64,000 bases of DNA from Rotaria sordida. Its lineage: Eukaryota; Rotifera; Eurotatoria; Philodinida; Philodinidae. The stretch covers positions 30,313 through 94,312 of the forward strand of contig CAJNOL010000915.1 of assembly GCA_905250125.1 (NCBI GenBank). Reading direction: 5' to 3'. Both the position numbers and the translations under genes were made by a program. Positions 24,186 to 36,777 of the stretch are shown here, one piece after another (the stretch's first letter is position 1; every line of letters begins with the position of its first letter). A model generated the notes under the pieces. It was not told the DNA's origin, did no database searches, and was given only the letters and a program-made list of their open reading frames with translations.

Positions 24186-24580
24186 AGTTGGAATTTTCAA
24201 CATAATTTAATTTATCTTAAAACTTATTTTAATATGGATTCAAATTCTAATGAATCAATAATTATTGTTCGAGTATATTTATTTGTTTAATACATATTTT
24301 ATAATAAATTCTTTCTTTTTGTTTTTATTTTGAAAAAGATAATGATAAACATAATTTATTATGTTCACAATTGATTGAATCATTATATTAAATGTAAAAT
24401 ATAATTGGTAATCAAATATATGAAGAATGGGATTGGAATATTTTTCAGTCATTTGAAAAATATATTCGACAAAATGAAAGTTACTCATCAATAAATGATA
24501 TTCAAAATAAAGATAATGTTCGACGACGTGATAAAATGAAAAGTTATTTTTTAGTTGAAATATTTTTATTTATTATTTAA
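24186..24580 (+). pseudogene. Coding-like remnant of an unknown gene
   Basis: Three stretches read like protein in this genome's codon style. They begin with ATG GCA CTT AGT TGG (24179 onward, 32 codons), continue with DNDKHNLLCSQLIESLY after a possible GTATAT..AAAAAG intron, and end with a segment containing YEEWDWNIFQSFEKYI and VRRRDKMKSYF, which runs to a stop near 24580. The pieces do not join without a stop codon. I do not recognise the family. It may be a broken gene or a chance assembly. Confidence 0.3.
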
Positions 24581-26005
24581 TACGAGAAATTTATTTTCAT
24601 TTAATCAATATAGAAGTATATCTATTACTAATTTATAATAATTAATTACATTTTATTCATTATGTTTGATTGAGAATTATTATTTTCATTGATTACTAGT
24701 GTCATGATGACTATGTCTTATTATAATTTTAGAATATTTTTATTGAATGATTCATTTATGTTAGGATTCTTTTTTCCTTTAATAAATTGCTATGACGTGT
24801 GAGTGTGCGCAAATAGAAAAAAAAACACTTTGTCATGCTGACAAAATGATTTTTCTTATTTTGCTTTCAGAACGATAAAAACCTTGTTTTTTTGCTTTTC
24901 TCTTCCATTCTTCAACACACCATCTGTTATACTTGCGATTTAAAACATGTCAACAAATTTACTGGTAGGAGAAAATATTCTGATGTTTTGACTTTAGTAA
25001 ATAATAAAAATGCTATGTAATATGTTTACTGTTTATTCTGAGATATAATAGAGTAGTTAAGAGGGCTTATCTAGACAATCATCTCGTTAGCATTGATCAC
25101 AGAGATCTATGTCAATTCTATTCATACGTACGAACAATAAGGTAGGGTTCAATAACATTGATGATAGTTCTTACATGTATGTTACATTCATACTGTTTTG
25201 CAACAATTGATGGAAGCCCACCGAACTTTCATCAATACTTGACATAGAACAGAAATCTCCCATCATTCATATAGAAAAATATATTCATAAAAATCAAGAT
25301 TAAAGATAGCGGTATAATGAATATTTTATAATATGTTGATTACTTATGAAAAAAACGATATTCCAATAGAATAGCATAAAAACGAATATGAAGTTCAATG
25401 TATGAGGGTATAGTGTTAGGACAAGAGTTCATATCCCTTGACTGTGGCATTTCTCAACTTCAGATAGAATTTTTCATACAGTATCAACAGATAAGCTTCA
25501 CGATTGAAATAATCTCACTAAATCCTTAGTTTTTCAATCATTCATCCTCAAGTATTTGACAGTTCTATTACAGCATTTCTACCAGTGTCTGATGTCACAA
25601 CTGGACGTTGTTTTAAAATAATTTAATACTTTCCTTGATCTAACGCTTTTTAAACCTCTTCCTTCCCCCAGTACTCAAAATTGATTTTGAACCATGAACA
25701 TTCAAATTGCAGGAAATTTTCAGGATATGTCGAGATCATGGTGGAATTGTATAGCTCCAGATCATAATGTTTTGTGTAATTCACATACATTTTAATACTG
25801 CTGTCATTCGTAGTTGTGCAGGTAAAAATAAGAGGTTTTCACTGCGAATAACATTGGTTCAAATTCATATGGAATATGTTTGTTTCATAGTTAAGTTCCA
25901 AAAGAGCTGCGCTAATAAGCTTTTCATGAGAAAAAGATGTCAAGCTACAGAACCTGGCAGAGTTTTTATTTGACATGCTTTTTCTCAGGTCGAGAAATAC
26001 AGACC

Positions 26006-26021
26006 AGTTCCGATCGGAACT
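26006..26021. repeat. 16-bp perfect palindrome
   Basis: AGTTCCGATCGGAACT equals its own reverse complement. It is isolated; no longer arms extend from it. Confidence 0.7.
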
Positions 26022-26606
26022 AGAAAAGCTCAGCCATTGGATTCGATTACTGGATTCCTGTTTTCAAGTTCGTACCATTTTCCTGAGTTTTCCAGCGAGA
26101 ACCCTTTAGAAATCCACCAATTCGGGTGCTGGAATCAATAACTTGAGTTCAGATAAAAAATATATACATACATATAGAATGAAGATCCGCATAGAATTTT
26201 GGGTCACCAAATCAACTATTTTTGACTCTTGTTTGATGAATATCTCATCAGAACATGATGATCTTGAGCTGAAAATTTCACCATAACCTTTCCACTACAA
26301 CTTCGACACATCTTGAAAATCTCATGCGATTTGAATATTCCTGGTTAGAACTCGATTTTGAGCAGGAGCTTTAAAAGAACTGGTTAACAGCCTTCGACTT
26401 GATTTTTATGACTTATTCAGTAAACAATTACATATGCAAAAAAAAACGTATCTCTCTGCGCTAGTTTTCTTTGAAAATGCTCTAAGACGAACTGCTCGTT
26501 TAATATAATCAAATTTAAGTTAATACTGACATAAATAAAAGTGATATTTTGTATGTCATCAAATACATCTTCGATATTTTATATGGATAATTTTTCTTTT
26601 ATTTAG

Positions 26607-29242
26607 GATGTCGATCAAGCTATATTTGAACCTCTACTCAGTCCATTATTTCCCAAAGCAACAGAAATACTTTTTTATACAGGTAATACATTAGCATTAC
26701 CTAAATTAATGAAAAAAACCAATAAAAGCATCACTGAAGAGGTAATATTAAAAAAATTATAAAAGTAAATCTTTTTTTTTTTAAATTTTACTTATTTTTT
26801 TGTTAGATTATTGAATATATTTCAACAGTATTACAAACAATGCGAATAGAGATGAATGAAAAACAATTTCAAGTATAATTATCTGAAGAAAAAAAAACAA
26901 AATTGATTTGCTTTATTTAAAGAAATAATTTATTTTTAGAATGAAACATATGTTAAATTTCTTCCAATATCTGATGAAACATCAATAACAAATAATTATA
27001 ATGGTACAAGTTCTGATACTGAACAATTAACACGAGAGGATTTAAAATTTTCCGGTAAAATTGTTTTTTTCCTTTATCATTATTAAATACATTTCATCTT
27101 TATGTTTCAGTTAAAATATTTCTTCGTTCACTAGATCCAGAATTATTATCTCATACAATTGATACAGGTTTCGCTTAGATTCTAATGAAAGGAGGGAAAT
27201 TTATTGAATGATAAAATCAGTCTTCTCTCGAAGCTAACTTCCTTATTTTCAAAAGAAGTAAATTCGAATGTCAGAAGTTGATTGTCGTTCGATCTAGACC
27301 GTAAAACTGCGTGCAGCTGACTCAAAACTCGATATTATCCATCATTTATAGGGTCATGTTGTACAATTTTTCTATGAAAAGTTTATTTCTTGTCTTCAAC
27401 TCTTTTAAATTGATTTATATATCAAATGAAAGCTGTTTCTTTCCTCTATCGATCGGTATGTATGAGTATGATAAGATATTGTTCCTTTTCTTTTACTTTT
27501 AAATGATAATGCTCCCTTGTATGTACAATAGGAAAACATCCATCACAACATTCTCTTACTATTGTGCTTTTAAAGCAGCGATTCACTTTGAAATATATAT
27601 CATTTGATAAGCTTTACAAAATGAACGCCAAAATTTGCTCTTTTTGACTGACATTTTACAAAATTTGATCAGAATAATCGGTTTTCTTATCACAAACTGA
27701 TAATATATTTGAAATCATCATAGAAAACTGAGTTGATCTAATTATATATGTTATAAAATCCTTCGAAAATTTTTATTTTCGTTTAAAATTAAAGTCAATC
27801 AAAATATGGTTTTTCATTATTTATTCACCTGTTATTTTGAATTTTCCTCGATTTTAAAAAATTTAAAAAAGACTTTCCAATATGAAACTGATGTTTTGAC
27901 TGATTTTTATTTTTCGACGTGAATCCTGCGGGACATCAGAGTTGAGTATTTAGACGAAAATAAAAATTGTCGGAGAATATTGTGATACGTAAGATTAACT
28001 CAATTTTCTATGATGATTACAAATTTATTATCGGTCTTGATAAGAAACTTGATTATTCTGACCAAAATTCGTCAAATGTCAGTCATAAAGGGTAACTTTT
28101 GGCATTCATAAACATTGTGCATTTGATTAAAGCGTCTTGCCAACAAATTAAGCTCAATGCAGTAGTATCATTTTGTAGAATTTTGAAAAGCCTATCGAAT
28201 GATATATAATTCAAAATGCATCGCTGTTATTCACATCTCAATTGGAGGGAAGGTTTACCATCGGTGTCCTGATATTGTACATATAAACGAACAATGTCAT
28301 CTAAAAGTGAAAAAGAAAGAATAATATTTTGTCATGTGCTACTCGACAGAGGAAAGAGTTTTCATTTGATATTTAATTCAAATTAGAGGAGGTGAAGAAG
28401 TGGTGCAAACTTTCCAAATGAACACTATATTGCATAATGCTATGCAGGGTAGATAATATTGAGTTTTGAGTCAGTCGCGCATATTCTAACGATGTAGATT
28501 GAACGGCAATCGACTTTATTGAAAATAAGAAATTCTATTTCGAGAGGAGGCCGATTTCATCGCTTAACGATCCCCTATCCACCTATTCCTTTATCTTTTA
28601 TTTATTGTATTTTTTTTTTGTTTTACTTTAGTTTTAAATCAATTAAAAGAAAATTATTTAGAAAGTGTCATGATATCATTACCAAATTTAGGTGTACAAA
28701 TAAAATTAGATGATTTTTTACCACTATGGCGTATTATTGAAGACTATATAGATAAACAAAAAATTTTATCAGCTGGTGTTTGTGATTTTATGCTTCCATT
28801 ATTGTCTGATTTATATGATTCTTGTAATGTAAGAAATTTGAGAAAGAAAAAATAGAATTCAATTTGGAAATTGATTTTTTTTTTTAATTTTAGCATAAGC
28901 CATATGCAAATCAAATTAATTTAGGTGTTTGTTGTTCAATTCCTGAAGAATTGAATAAATATGTTAAAGAACATAATATACAACTTTTAACACATAGTGA
29001 TCCAATTGGTAAAATTTTTAATAATATTCTTTTAAATATTCTTTTAAATTAATATTTCGTATTTAGATATTATTAATGAAACAGATTTTCAAGAAGTTAT
29101 ACGAAAATATTGTCATGAGTATGATTCAATTAATTGGAAACCATTATCTATTGTTCGTTATAATTCCGTTATTAAAAATCGAGGTATTATTAAAACAAAA
29201 GGATTTTTTATATATGCTAAACGAGAACTACGTATGAATTAA
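26607..29242 (+). CDS. GCLM: Glutamate-cysteine ligase regulatory (modifier) subunit
   Basis: GCLM binds the catalytic subunit GCLC and raises its glutamate affinity, setting the rate of glutathione synthesis in the cytosol. Seven exons join in frame: 26607-26741, 26807-26872, 26940-27054, 27111-27167, 28632-28828, 28894-29008 and 29067-29242. They give 286 residues plus any missing start (human GCLM has 274). Family blocks are FYTGNTLALPKL near the N-terminus, LGVQIKLDDFLPLW, NQINLGVCC, HNIQLLTHSDP and the C-terminal YNSVIKNRGIIKTKGF, in an aldo-keto-reductase-like fold. No start codon is visible in frame in the first exon before the conserved region. A TAG lies directly upstream of the acceptor, and the first in-frame ATG is at 26709, inside the conserved part, so an upstream exon or a trans-spliced leader is needed. 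One intron (27168-28631) is swollen by a repeat insertion. Confidence 0.9.
27205..28560. mobile_element. 1.35 kb long inverted-repeat element in a GCLM intron
   Basis: The reverse complement of the right half (about 27900-28560) aligns with the left half (about 27205-27860) throughout. Shared blocks in order are 'cttattttca', 'gactcaaaactc', 'cattygatargc', 'tgactgacatt', 'agaataat' and 'aatcatcatagaaaa'. The centre lies near 27870. There is no transposase. The arms differ at many positions, so it is not a recent insertion. The host intron still has usable splice ends at both sides, and the GCLM frame continues across it. Confidence 0.75.
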
Positions 29243-29669
29243 AAATAAATCAAATATTTCAATCAAAGACTTTTTTGTCGTAATATATTCTTTATTTTAT
29301 ATACCTACTCTTTTTGTTTCTATAAAACTAACTATTAACATGCATTTGTTTATGTATAGAGATGAAATAAATCATATTTAGATACGAAATATTCTCATTG
29401 ATATATTAACTCATATGTCAGAACAACGATGATAATAATAAAAAAAACAACTTTGTTCTTAACAGTTCAACATTCAATAAACAAGAAAATTATCGAAGTT
29501 TGAATAAAATATGATTGAAATAATTCTCTGAAATTATGAACAAAGTTCATAGATCATATGGAGAAAAACGATAGTGTAAACAGATACGATGAATTGTTTT
29601 CATCGAAGAAGTTTAACACATGCTGTTATGTTGATATTTCTAGTCTATTATCGATCATATCGTACTTGA

Positions 29670-29960
29670 GAGTATGGAGTGTGTAGATGTGGATGTGTGG
29701 GCGTGGACATCTTTGCGAGGTGTGAAAGTGTGCATGTGATGCTTAGTGTTGTGGTGATTGTGTCAATATAAAATGAACTTGAGTATCGGGGCGCTTGTGG
29801 CAATGTGTAGAGATGACCTGGGTGTAGGTGTTTACCTTAGTGTGTTGGTGTGATTGTGAGAAAGTATGGGTGAGTGTATCGGTGTGGGGTTGGTGTGAGT
29901 ATCGAAAATTCATTTGCTTGATCCATACCCAACACCCACATTCACATGGGGGTATCTTTT
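29670..29960. repeat. Strand-asymmetric G/T-rich tract with degenerate TGTGGG-like units
   Basis: The plus strand is dominated by G and T words such as 'gtgtgggcgtgg', 'gtgttgtggtg' and 'ggtgtggggttggtgtg', with few C. It then switches near 29925 to the C/A form 'cccaacacccacattcac'. This is a degenerate minisatellite-like tract. TGTGGG is the telomere unit reported for the bdelloid Adineta vaga, so an interstitial telomere-like origin is conceivable. Confidence 0.5.
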
Positions 29961-31754
29961 AGCATTAGAAAAAAAATGACCTCCATTCGTTTTGTGATTT
30001 TCTGAAGAATCTTGTTATCTCTTTTTGGATGCTATTAGCATTGAAATCCCGATATAACGTCTTCCTATCTGGTCGCGATAAATTTCGGCGGATACAGGAA
30101 GAAAGAGAAGGAGTCATAATAGTCGACGCTGATGTATATATAACTATACCAGTTGGTATTCAATTTCAATTTCGTACAATTGGACGGTAACCTCTCGTAC
30201 CAATAGCAATTACAATATTACCATGACCTGCAGATACTAAAGCTATTCCGAGAAAAGTTATTTGAAATGCAAGTTTTATTGGACTTTCGAACTTATCGAC
30301 AAAATTGTTAAATTCGATTTGTATGTACATGATTATTCTCACTGTCCATTGAGTGAAGACATTCTAACCTCAAAGAAATAGATCTATTTTCTGTGATGAA
30401 CTTGATCAAAGAAATTTTTTTCTTATGTGTTATAAAGAAAAGCATAGACTATTAATGTCACATATTTACTTCAAGCATACTCCACTTATGGAAACAGTAG
30501 AACAAGGTATCAATATTTTATCTCATCGAACAATAAATGATGCATTCTTTTTCTTACTCGTACTCACACACGACTAAATAACAATATTCATATTGAGTTG
30601 TATCAAACGGACGTCACTTTAATATTTTCAAGATGAGATTCGTGTTTCCAAAACAAAATCATCAAGTTAAAAATTAGTTCTTTTCCATTTTCAATCAACT
30701 TTTCCCACGTTGTTCTTGAACATGGATGCATATCTTGATCTTCCTTCCGAAAAGAGTTCAAAAAAAGGAACTAATAGAAAGGATAAAAAGAACTGAAAAG
30801 AGAATATAAGCAAACACAACATTAACAAATGAGAAAGAAATAAGAGCATATAGACAAAGAGAAAATGCAAAAAGTCCTTGCACTAAATAGATAGATAGAC
30901 ACATACGATTTGAGCTATTCTTGCTTTCTAAAGACATTTACGCACTTGTCAAATTTGTTCTGTGGTTCTGACAACGATTGTATGTAAATTTCACGTTTCA
31001 ATCCCATTAGGAGTTGCGATGACAAGCTTTTTTTTATGTAAGTTTCAGAGCAAAATTGTCTACATATTCTGTAGAGCATCATTTTTGCTTGTTCTCTACT
31101 TATGAATTCGCTTTAGATATATTTTATCACTGACATTTTCTTTTGAGAACAGCAGACTTAACAGAATTTGAACTTTTCATGTTACATTGGAAGATGAACA
31201 TATTTACCAGTCAATCATTTTATGTTATCATTAATGACTAGCAAACCAATCCATACATAGTGCGACTCGATTCACATGCGTGCATATGCCAGATCATGAT
31301 CACTGACAATCTCATGACTTGTGCACGTTAGCAAGTGTTGGTTCAACATGACATCTTCTACATGAAAGAACACTCTAGTTAAGAACAAACGAGAATTTGC
31401 GAGTAATTGCGTTGCCTGTCATGTGCATCTTCTGTCTTGTATGTTTAAGCCGCGTGTAAACGCACGTATTCTTAAGTTTCCTGTAATTATACGAATCAAC
31501 ACTTGCTGAGCTTTCATATACTCTTGCGAGAGAAAATTCTTGTGCGTTTGCGCATAAATTTTGCCCGCACATAGTTGCAAGGAAAAAATAATTGCCTCAT
31601 TGGACGTGTTTCAACAAAAACCTAATAAACCACGTTCACGTGCGTGTAATTCAATCCGCATACACACGCATACAATAAGTTCTGCATATAAACACGAGCG
31701 TTTCAGGAAAATTTGCGTGGCCATACATGCCGATAAAAGATAAAATAAATGTTT

Positions 31755-31799
31755 TGCGTGCAAATGCGAGCTTTTAAGAAACACGTGCGTTTGCACGCA
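31755..31799. repeat. Hairpin in CpG-rich tract
   Basis: TGCGTGCAAATGC at 31755-31767 pairs with GCGTTTGCACGCA at 31787-31799 with one mismatch, around a 19-nt loop. It closes a 400-bp region (31390-31810) unusually rich in 'tgcg', 'cgtg' and 'cgca' for this AT-rich window. Confidence 0.6.
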
Positions 31800-32149
31800 T
31801 GTTGTAGACTTTCACGATTGACTAAATACCTTGTAAGAAAGCATATTACATTTGAATATTTTATTATTCGACTTCATCGTTTGGCAAAAACCAGCGATAG
31901 TTTACAAAAAATGTGAGTGCAGGGAAAGACGAGATATAATTATCTAAAGGCGAAAAAAAGACAGTACTATAGTCAATGGCAGGAGTGTAATTTTTCATCC
32001 GAAGCAAAAATCCTGTAAGTCAAGAACGAAATGACCAAGCAATCTAAAGTTTTCAGATTGATCAGCGATGTGTATGAGCTTGTAGTGCTGAAAATTTCAT
32101 GTGTATATGATCTTGCTTGACTGAGTTGTAATGTTTTCAATTTTTGGCC

Positions 32150-32745
32150 ATGTTAGCTGGGAAGAACAGAAAATTGGCTCTAACTTTTCAAGAAAGAGCC
32201 ATCAGCACAAATCATTTTAGACTTTTTACTATCTCAATGCACTCTATCAAATGACCTATGAATAAAGAGAATCGACGTCGGACATCTCGGATGGTTCCCT
32301 CGTAAGATTATTTTATTAGTAGTTCTTGTCGAATAACTATAGAGATGAAGAATTAAAAACGAACTTTTACAGCATCTTCTAACAAGGGAGCATATGCAAC
32401 TGCTGGACGCCGTTCGACTCCGTATTTCGACTATGAGTAGAATTCAGTGAGACTAAGGAAACTCTAGAAGAGCTCGTGTTCATGACCTGCTGGTGAAAGA
32501 TTATGATCGTTTCACTAATTTTTCAGCCTATCTGCAGGTATGAGGCAAAAAATCAAATTACTTAGTTTTGGTATTTTGGCACATACCAACGAATAGGCTG
32601 AACATTTAGTGAAACGGTCACAACTCTTGACCAACAAGCCATAGACACGAACCATTCTAGAGTTTTCTTAGTCTAACTGAGTCTCACTCCTAGCCAAAAT
32701 ATAAAATTGAACGGTGTCCGGCAGTTGAATATGTTCCCTCATAAG
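32150..32745. repeat. Three diverged copies of one repeat, two of them as an inverted pair
   Basis: The reverse complement of about 32570-32745 aligns with about 32385-32555. Matching blocks are 'catatkcaactgcyggac', 'agactaagraaactctaga', 'cgtttcactaa' and 'ttcagcctat'. A third copy in the same direction as the right arm lies at about 32150-32312, sharing 'agccat..cac', 'ttttagac/tctagag' and 'ttccctcrtaaga'. This is consistent with a fold-back element inserted next to, or derived from, an older copy. Confidence 0.6.
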
Positions 32746-35700
32746 ACCTGAAAACTATCATGTTGGATTTTTTTTTAAAGAAAACTCTTCCACATAGCTC
32801 AACTATAACATCTTGATATATAGTGCATCCAATAGAGACCTTTCTTGGCTATTCAACTCTCTGTTTGAACTTAAGTTAGATACTCGATATCATCGAAAAA
32901 GTCAACAATACGTTACTCTTATAATTTTGAGTAGTATGATAATTAAAAAATTCAGTCTTTTTCATAAATAAACAGGATCAAAATACTCTTTGAAGATGAC
33001 TTAAGATTTTTGTATAAATGTACACAAGAACAATACATGATCCAACAGTCTTGAATTGAAAGTAATTCATGGATAGGTACGTTTTATAAAAACAATTCCA
33101 TATTTGTGTAAATTTTCACTTGTATGTTATGCTCTTGAACTTTTAAAATTATATTTTTTTTATGTATTAACCATATTTACAAATTATCAAGATATCGGTC
33201 TAATCAAATAAAAACATATTATCGTCTATTTTAAAATACATTTAAATACTTCATTACAAAAAACAAAAAAAAAGACATTTTTAACTATTTAAACTTTTAT
33301 GTATGATCATTTTTAAAAAAAAACCTATTTTTCTTTTCTCATATAATTCAATATATTTAATCACTAGACATGATTTCATGTAGAGATGAAGAAAAATTTA
33401 TTCTTTAAAAGCATACAAATAGACAGGATGAAACTCATTATTTAGCTACTTATACATAGTAATAACCTTGATGTCAAAAACTAATGATATATTCTTGTCT
33501 ATAATTAACTAAATATTATATCATGTTTAGTTTGAGAAAAAAAAAAAAATTTCTCATAGAAAATTTACAATAAAAATATTTTTTCTAAGATATGTATTGA
33601 TGAATTTTATTTATATAATTTATTCATTAGTTATGTACAAAAAAAAAAAGAAATAAAAGAAAAAACAAATCATAACAATATATATGATGAACAAGTTAAA
33701 TCACGGAAATTGCATTGCTTCATACATAAAATTAAGAGATATTCAACCTTTACAAAACTTTTCAATTGATGTGCACTGAAATATAACTAATTAGTTAATA
33801 ATAAACTCATAAAAAATTATTCAAGCAATACATACAAAAAGAAAAGAACTTAGTCAAGTATAAAAAGTAAAGATATATTGAATATATTTTGTACTATATT
33901 ACTAAAAGAAAAGAGAAGCCTCGATGTCAAATTGTAAATACTTGATTATTAGACCTACATTAAGTACGCTGTAATAGTTTTTCTTCATAATAAAATATCA
34001 AATTTCTTGGATATGTTTGTAATTCAATAGATGATTAAAAATAAATCGAGATATTTTACTAAAGAATGTCTACCTTTCAATAATTAAAACAATAAACAAT
34101 ACTATTTATAGGTCTGTATAGATAAATTGAACATTCTACATGTTATACTAAAATAAAATATATTGCATTTATGTATCACTAGTGTATTAGTATTGCAAAC
34201 TTTTCTATGAAAATTTAATGCATTATAGATATGTCGTTACCACAGCAAATACTGCCAGTGGCTCATTCGGTATAATATGCACTATACCGTTGACATTCGC
34301 CAATAGGAATAAAAATCCAGAAGTATTTTAGTATTGAAATGATCGACTATTCTCAGTCTGCGATATATCGATCATTGTTCTTTGATTGAGCAATTTATTG
34401 CTTGTATGCCGACGGTAGTGCAAACAAATATGCAACATGGGTGTCCATCTACTGAAAATCTATTCATCGATTTGCTTTTCATGTAATCAATTTAGCTTGA
34501 CATTCTAATGATTAGTTTACGATTGGTTATTGTTCGAAAATATGTTGAGGAATCGATTGATAGTCGATAATGAACTAACTCGAAGTAGTTCGTTCAAGAT
34601 TAAATGAACTTGAAACAGTTAGATCTTAAGATATTACTAGTTTGAAATTTAATCATAAATATTAATAATTCAAATTAAATTAATAATGTAGTAAATATTT
34701 ACTTTTGTAGAAGAAATAATAGTCATGATGAAGAATACATTAAGATAATACATTAAGAATGTGTAACGAACATTACATTTTGCATTTTAATGTGTCGGAA
34801 ACTACAACGTATATTATATTAATATGTAGGAACAAACTACTTCTTCTCTTTTTAACATCTATTTATTATTATATCTTCATCAGTTTTTCCATAAAATAAT
34901 TACTTCGATCACTTATGTTGCTATCCATATACTATCGAAGCAATAGTAATATGCAAATAAGACAACTCAATTCTTTGATCACAATGACTGATGAATACCA
35001 TCAATTTTTTTTATATGATGAGCTGTTTTGACACAGCCAATGATAAAAAAGGCATCTATGAAGTCACAATATTTCTCTTGTTTCTCAACCTATCATCTTC
35101 ATGTTATATGCTTACCAGAGCCCCTGTAGACTATGAATGTCCGCGAGTGTTATTATGCACGATGAGAAAAATTCCGACGATGATGATGCATCTTTTTTTT
35201 TTTTCTTCTTTTAGTCTAACATATAACATATGTAAGCATATAATATATAAACTTCTAATAAAACACTCATCAAATATCATCATTGGCACTTTATCGTAAC
35301 CAGCAACACAAAACAATTTATTGTAAACGAAAGAAAATCCTACGGGTAATCATTTTTTTTGCATGATTTCTTTCAGCTTCTTTCTCAAATAGGATGCTTT
35401 TCAAAGTAATACAACATAAATCGTTTCGGGTTCCTTCATTTTGCCGTGTTCTTTTTGTATAGATTCTATATACTGTGTGCTATTAAGAAGATCTATTAAA
35501 TATATATATATATAAATATATTTTTTCCTATCGCCCGTCACTGTTCTGCTATCCATAAATAAACAAAATGCAATGAAGGAATTTCATTTATTTGATTATT
35601 AAACAAAGCAGAAGCCAGCATTTAGTCAGGCAGTAAAAAAAAACTTCTTTTGCGAACAAAGCGTTGTGAGAGTTAGATGTCGATTATATATATATATATA

Positions 35701-35754
35701 CGTGTCTCTTCAGTTCCTACTATTTTTTTATTCACATCGGCAAATTTAAAAAAG

Positions 35755-36752
35755 GTAAGTATATATGTTTATAGGGTGTGTGACAGTGTCTACTGCTAGT
35801 TTTTAAGAAAAAAAAAAGTTCAAAGAAAAAAGAAATCAACTAAAAACACTTTATTTATATTTAATGCGGTGAGAAGTACGCAAGATCGTTTTTTTTTTAC
35901 AGAACATTAATTATTATCAATCGTATCATCTCCAATGTCTTACATCTGGCGTAAGTGATTAAATGTATGGTGTGTCGATGCAAAAGAAATCATCGAATAG
36001 GAAAAAGTTGTTTTCTTTATTGGCGTATTCTTCTCACTGGGCAATGAGAAGAAATTGATGTATTGTAGTTGTATTTTTTTTTCTTTTAATAACGTAAAAA
36101 GTTCATTCAGTCACAATCTATATTATATTCCTTGATTCACAAAAAAAGATTAACATCAGTAGAAAGAAGTAGATGAATTTTTAAAATGATACTATTTCAT
36201 GAAAATTAAACTCATAGTACGTTTATTTTCAGTGAGATAAAAAAAAAAAATGGTTGTCAAAACTAAATTATTGGTTCCCTTGTCGTGTAAAAATAATGTA
36301 GAAAAAGAATACAGGAAAAACGACATCGTCATCAAAAAATTAGTTCTCGACTGAAGAGGAAAACGGAGAAGGTGAAGAAAACTTGAACAGAATCAACTGT
36401 AAAATGAAATAACAAGGCAATTTAGCATATTCTTTACTATCAAGAGACATAGAAAAATGTTTTTTTTTTTCTCATAGAAAGAGTAAAATGATGTTTTTAA
36501 CACACTCTAAGAACACATTTTGTCACCATATGAACGTAAACACTTGATAAGATGAAATATTGACACTTCTTGTAGTTTCCTCTCACGTATTTATTCGCTC
36601 AAGGCTGTTATTATTATTACATATATATATATGATAATTAGAAAGACAAATTACTACTTATCTGACTAATAATAGATTTCTTCTTTTACTTTCAATCATA
36701 ATAATGATAAATATATATATATATATATATATTAAAGTAATTGTATTTTTAG
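35755..36752 (+). other. Probable 5' leader intron of PRKAR2
   Basis: A strong donor (AAAG then GTAAGTATAT, GT at 35755-35756) and a pyrimidine-AG acceptor (TATTTTTAG ending 36752), 25 nt upstream of the PRKAR2 ATG, would frame a 998-nt intron. Its position and strength are the only evidence. The upstream part (35680-35755) would then be an untranslated exon. Confidence 0.4.
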
Positions 36753-36777
36753 ATATTGAAAAGATAATATTTAACAT

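Larger units (their letters stand above)
21913..26606. other. 4.7 kb spacer between APH-like gene and GCLM
   Basis: The two genes point away from each other, so both promoters should be in here. Most of it is AT-rich and featureless. A coding-like remnant lies at about 24186-24580. A 16-bp perfect palindrome lies at 26006-26021 within a slightly more GC-rich tract (25400-26420) that looks like old repeat DNA. The missing first exon of GCLM may lie near the right end. Confidence 0.5.
29243..36777. other. 7.5 kb gene desert between GCLM and PRKAR2
   Basis: No gene was recognised. From left to right it holds the GCLM 3' flank (AATAAA-type sequence just after the stop), a G/T-rich tract (29670-29960), CpG-rich 'tgcg/cgca' DNA ending in a hairpin (31390-31810), a three-copy diverged repeat (32150-32745), AT-rich sequence with AT microsatellites (35500-35700), and the probable PRKAR2 promoter and leader exon. 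The open frame at 34991-35299 has no sensible protein features. Confidence 0.55.

Noticed and set aside
34991-35299. 102-codon plus-strand open frame
   Set aside because: No family features, low-complexity hydrophobic runs from poly-T, no splice context, and an overlapping opposite-strand frame. Probably chance.
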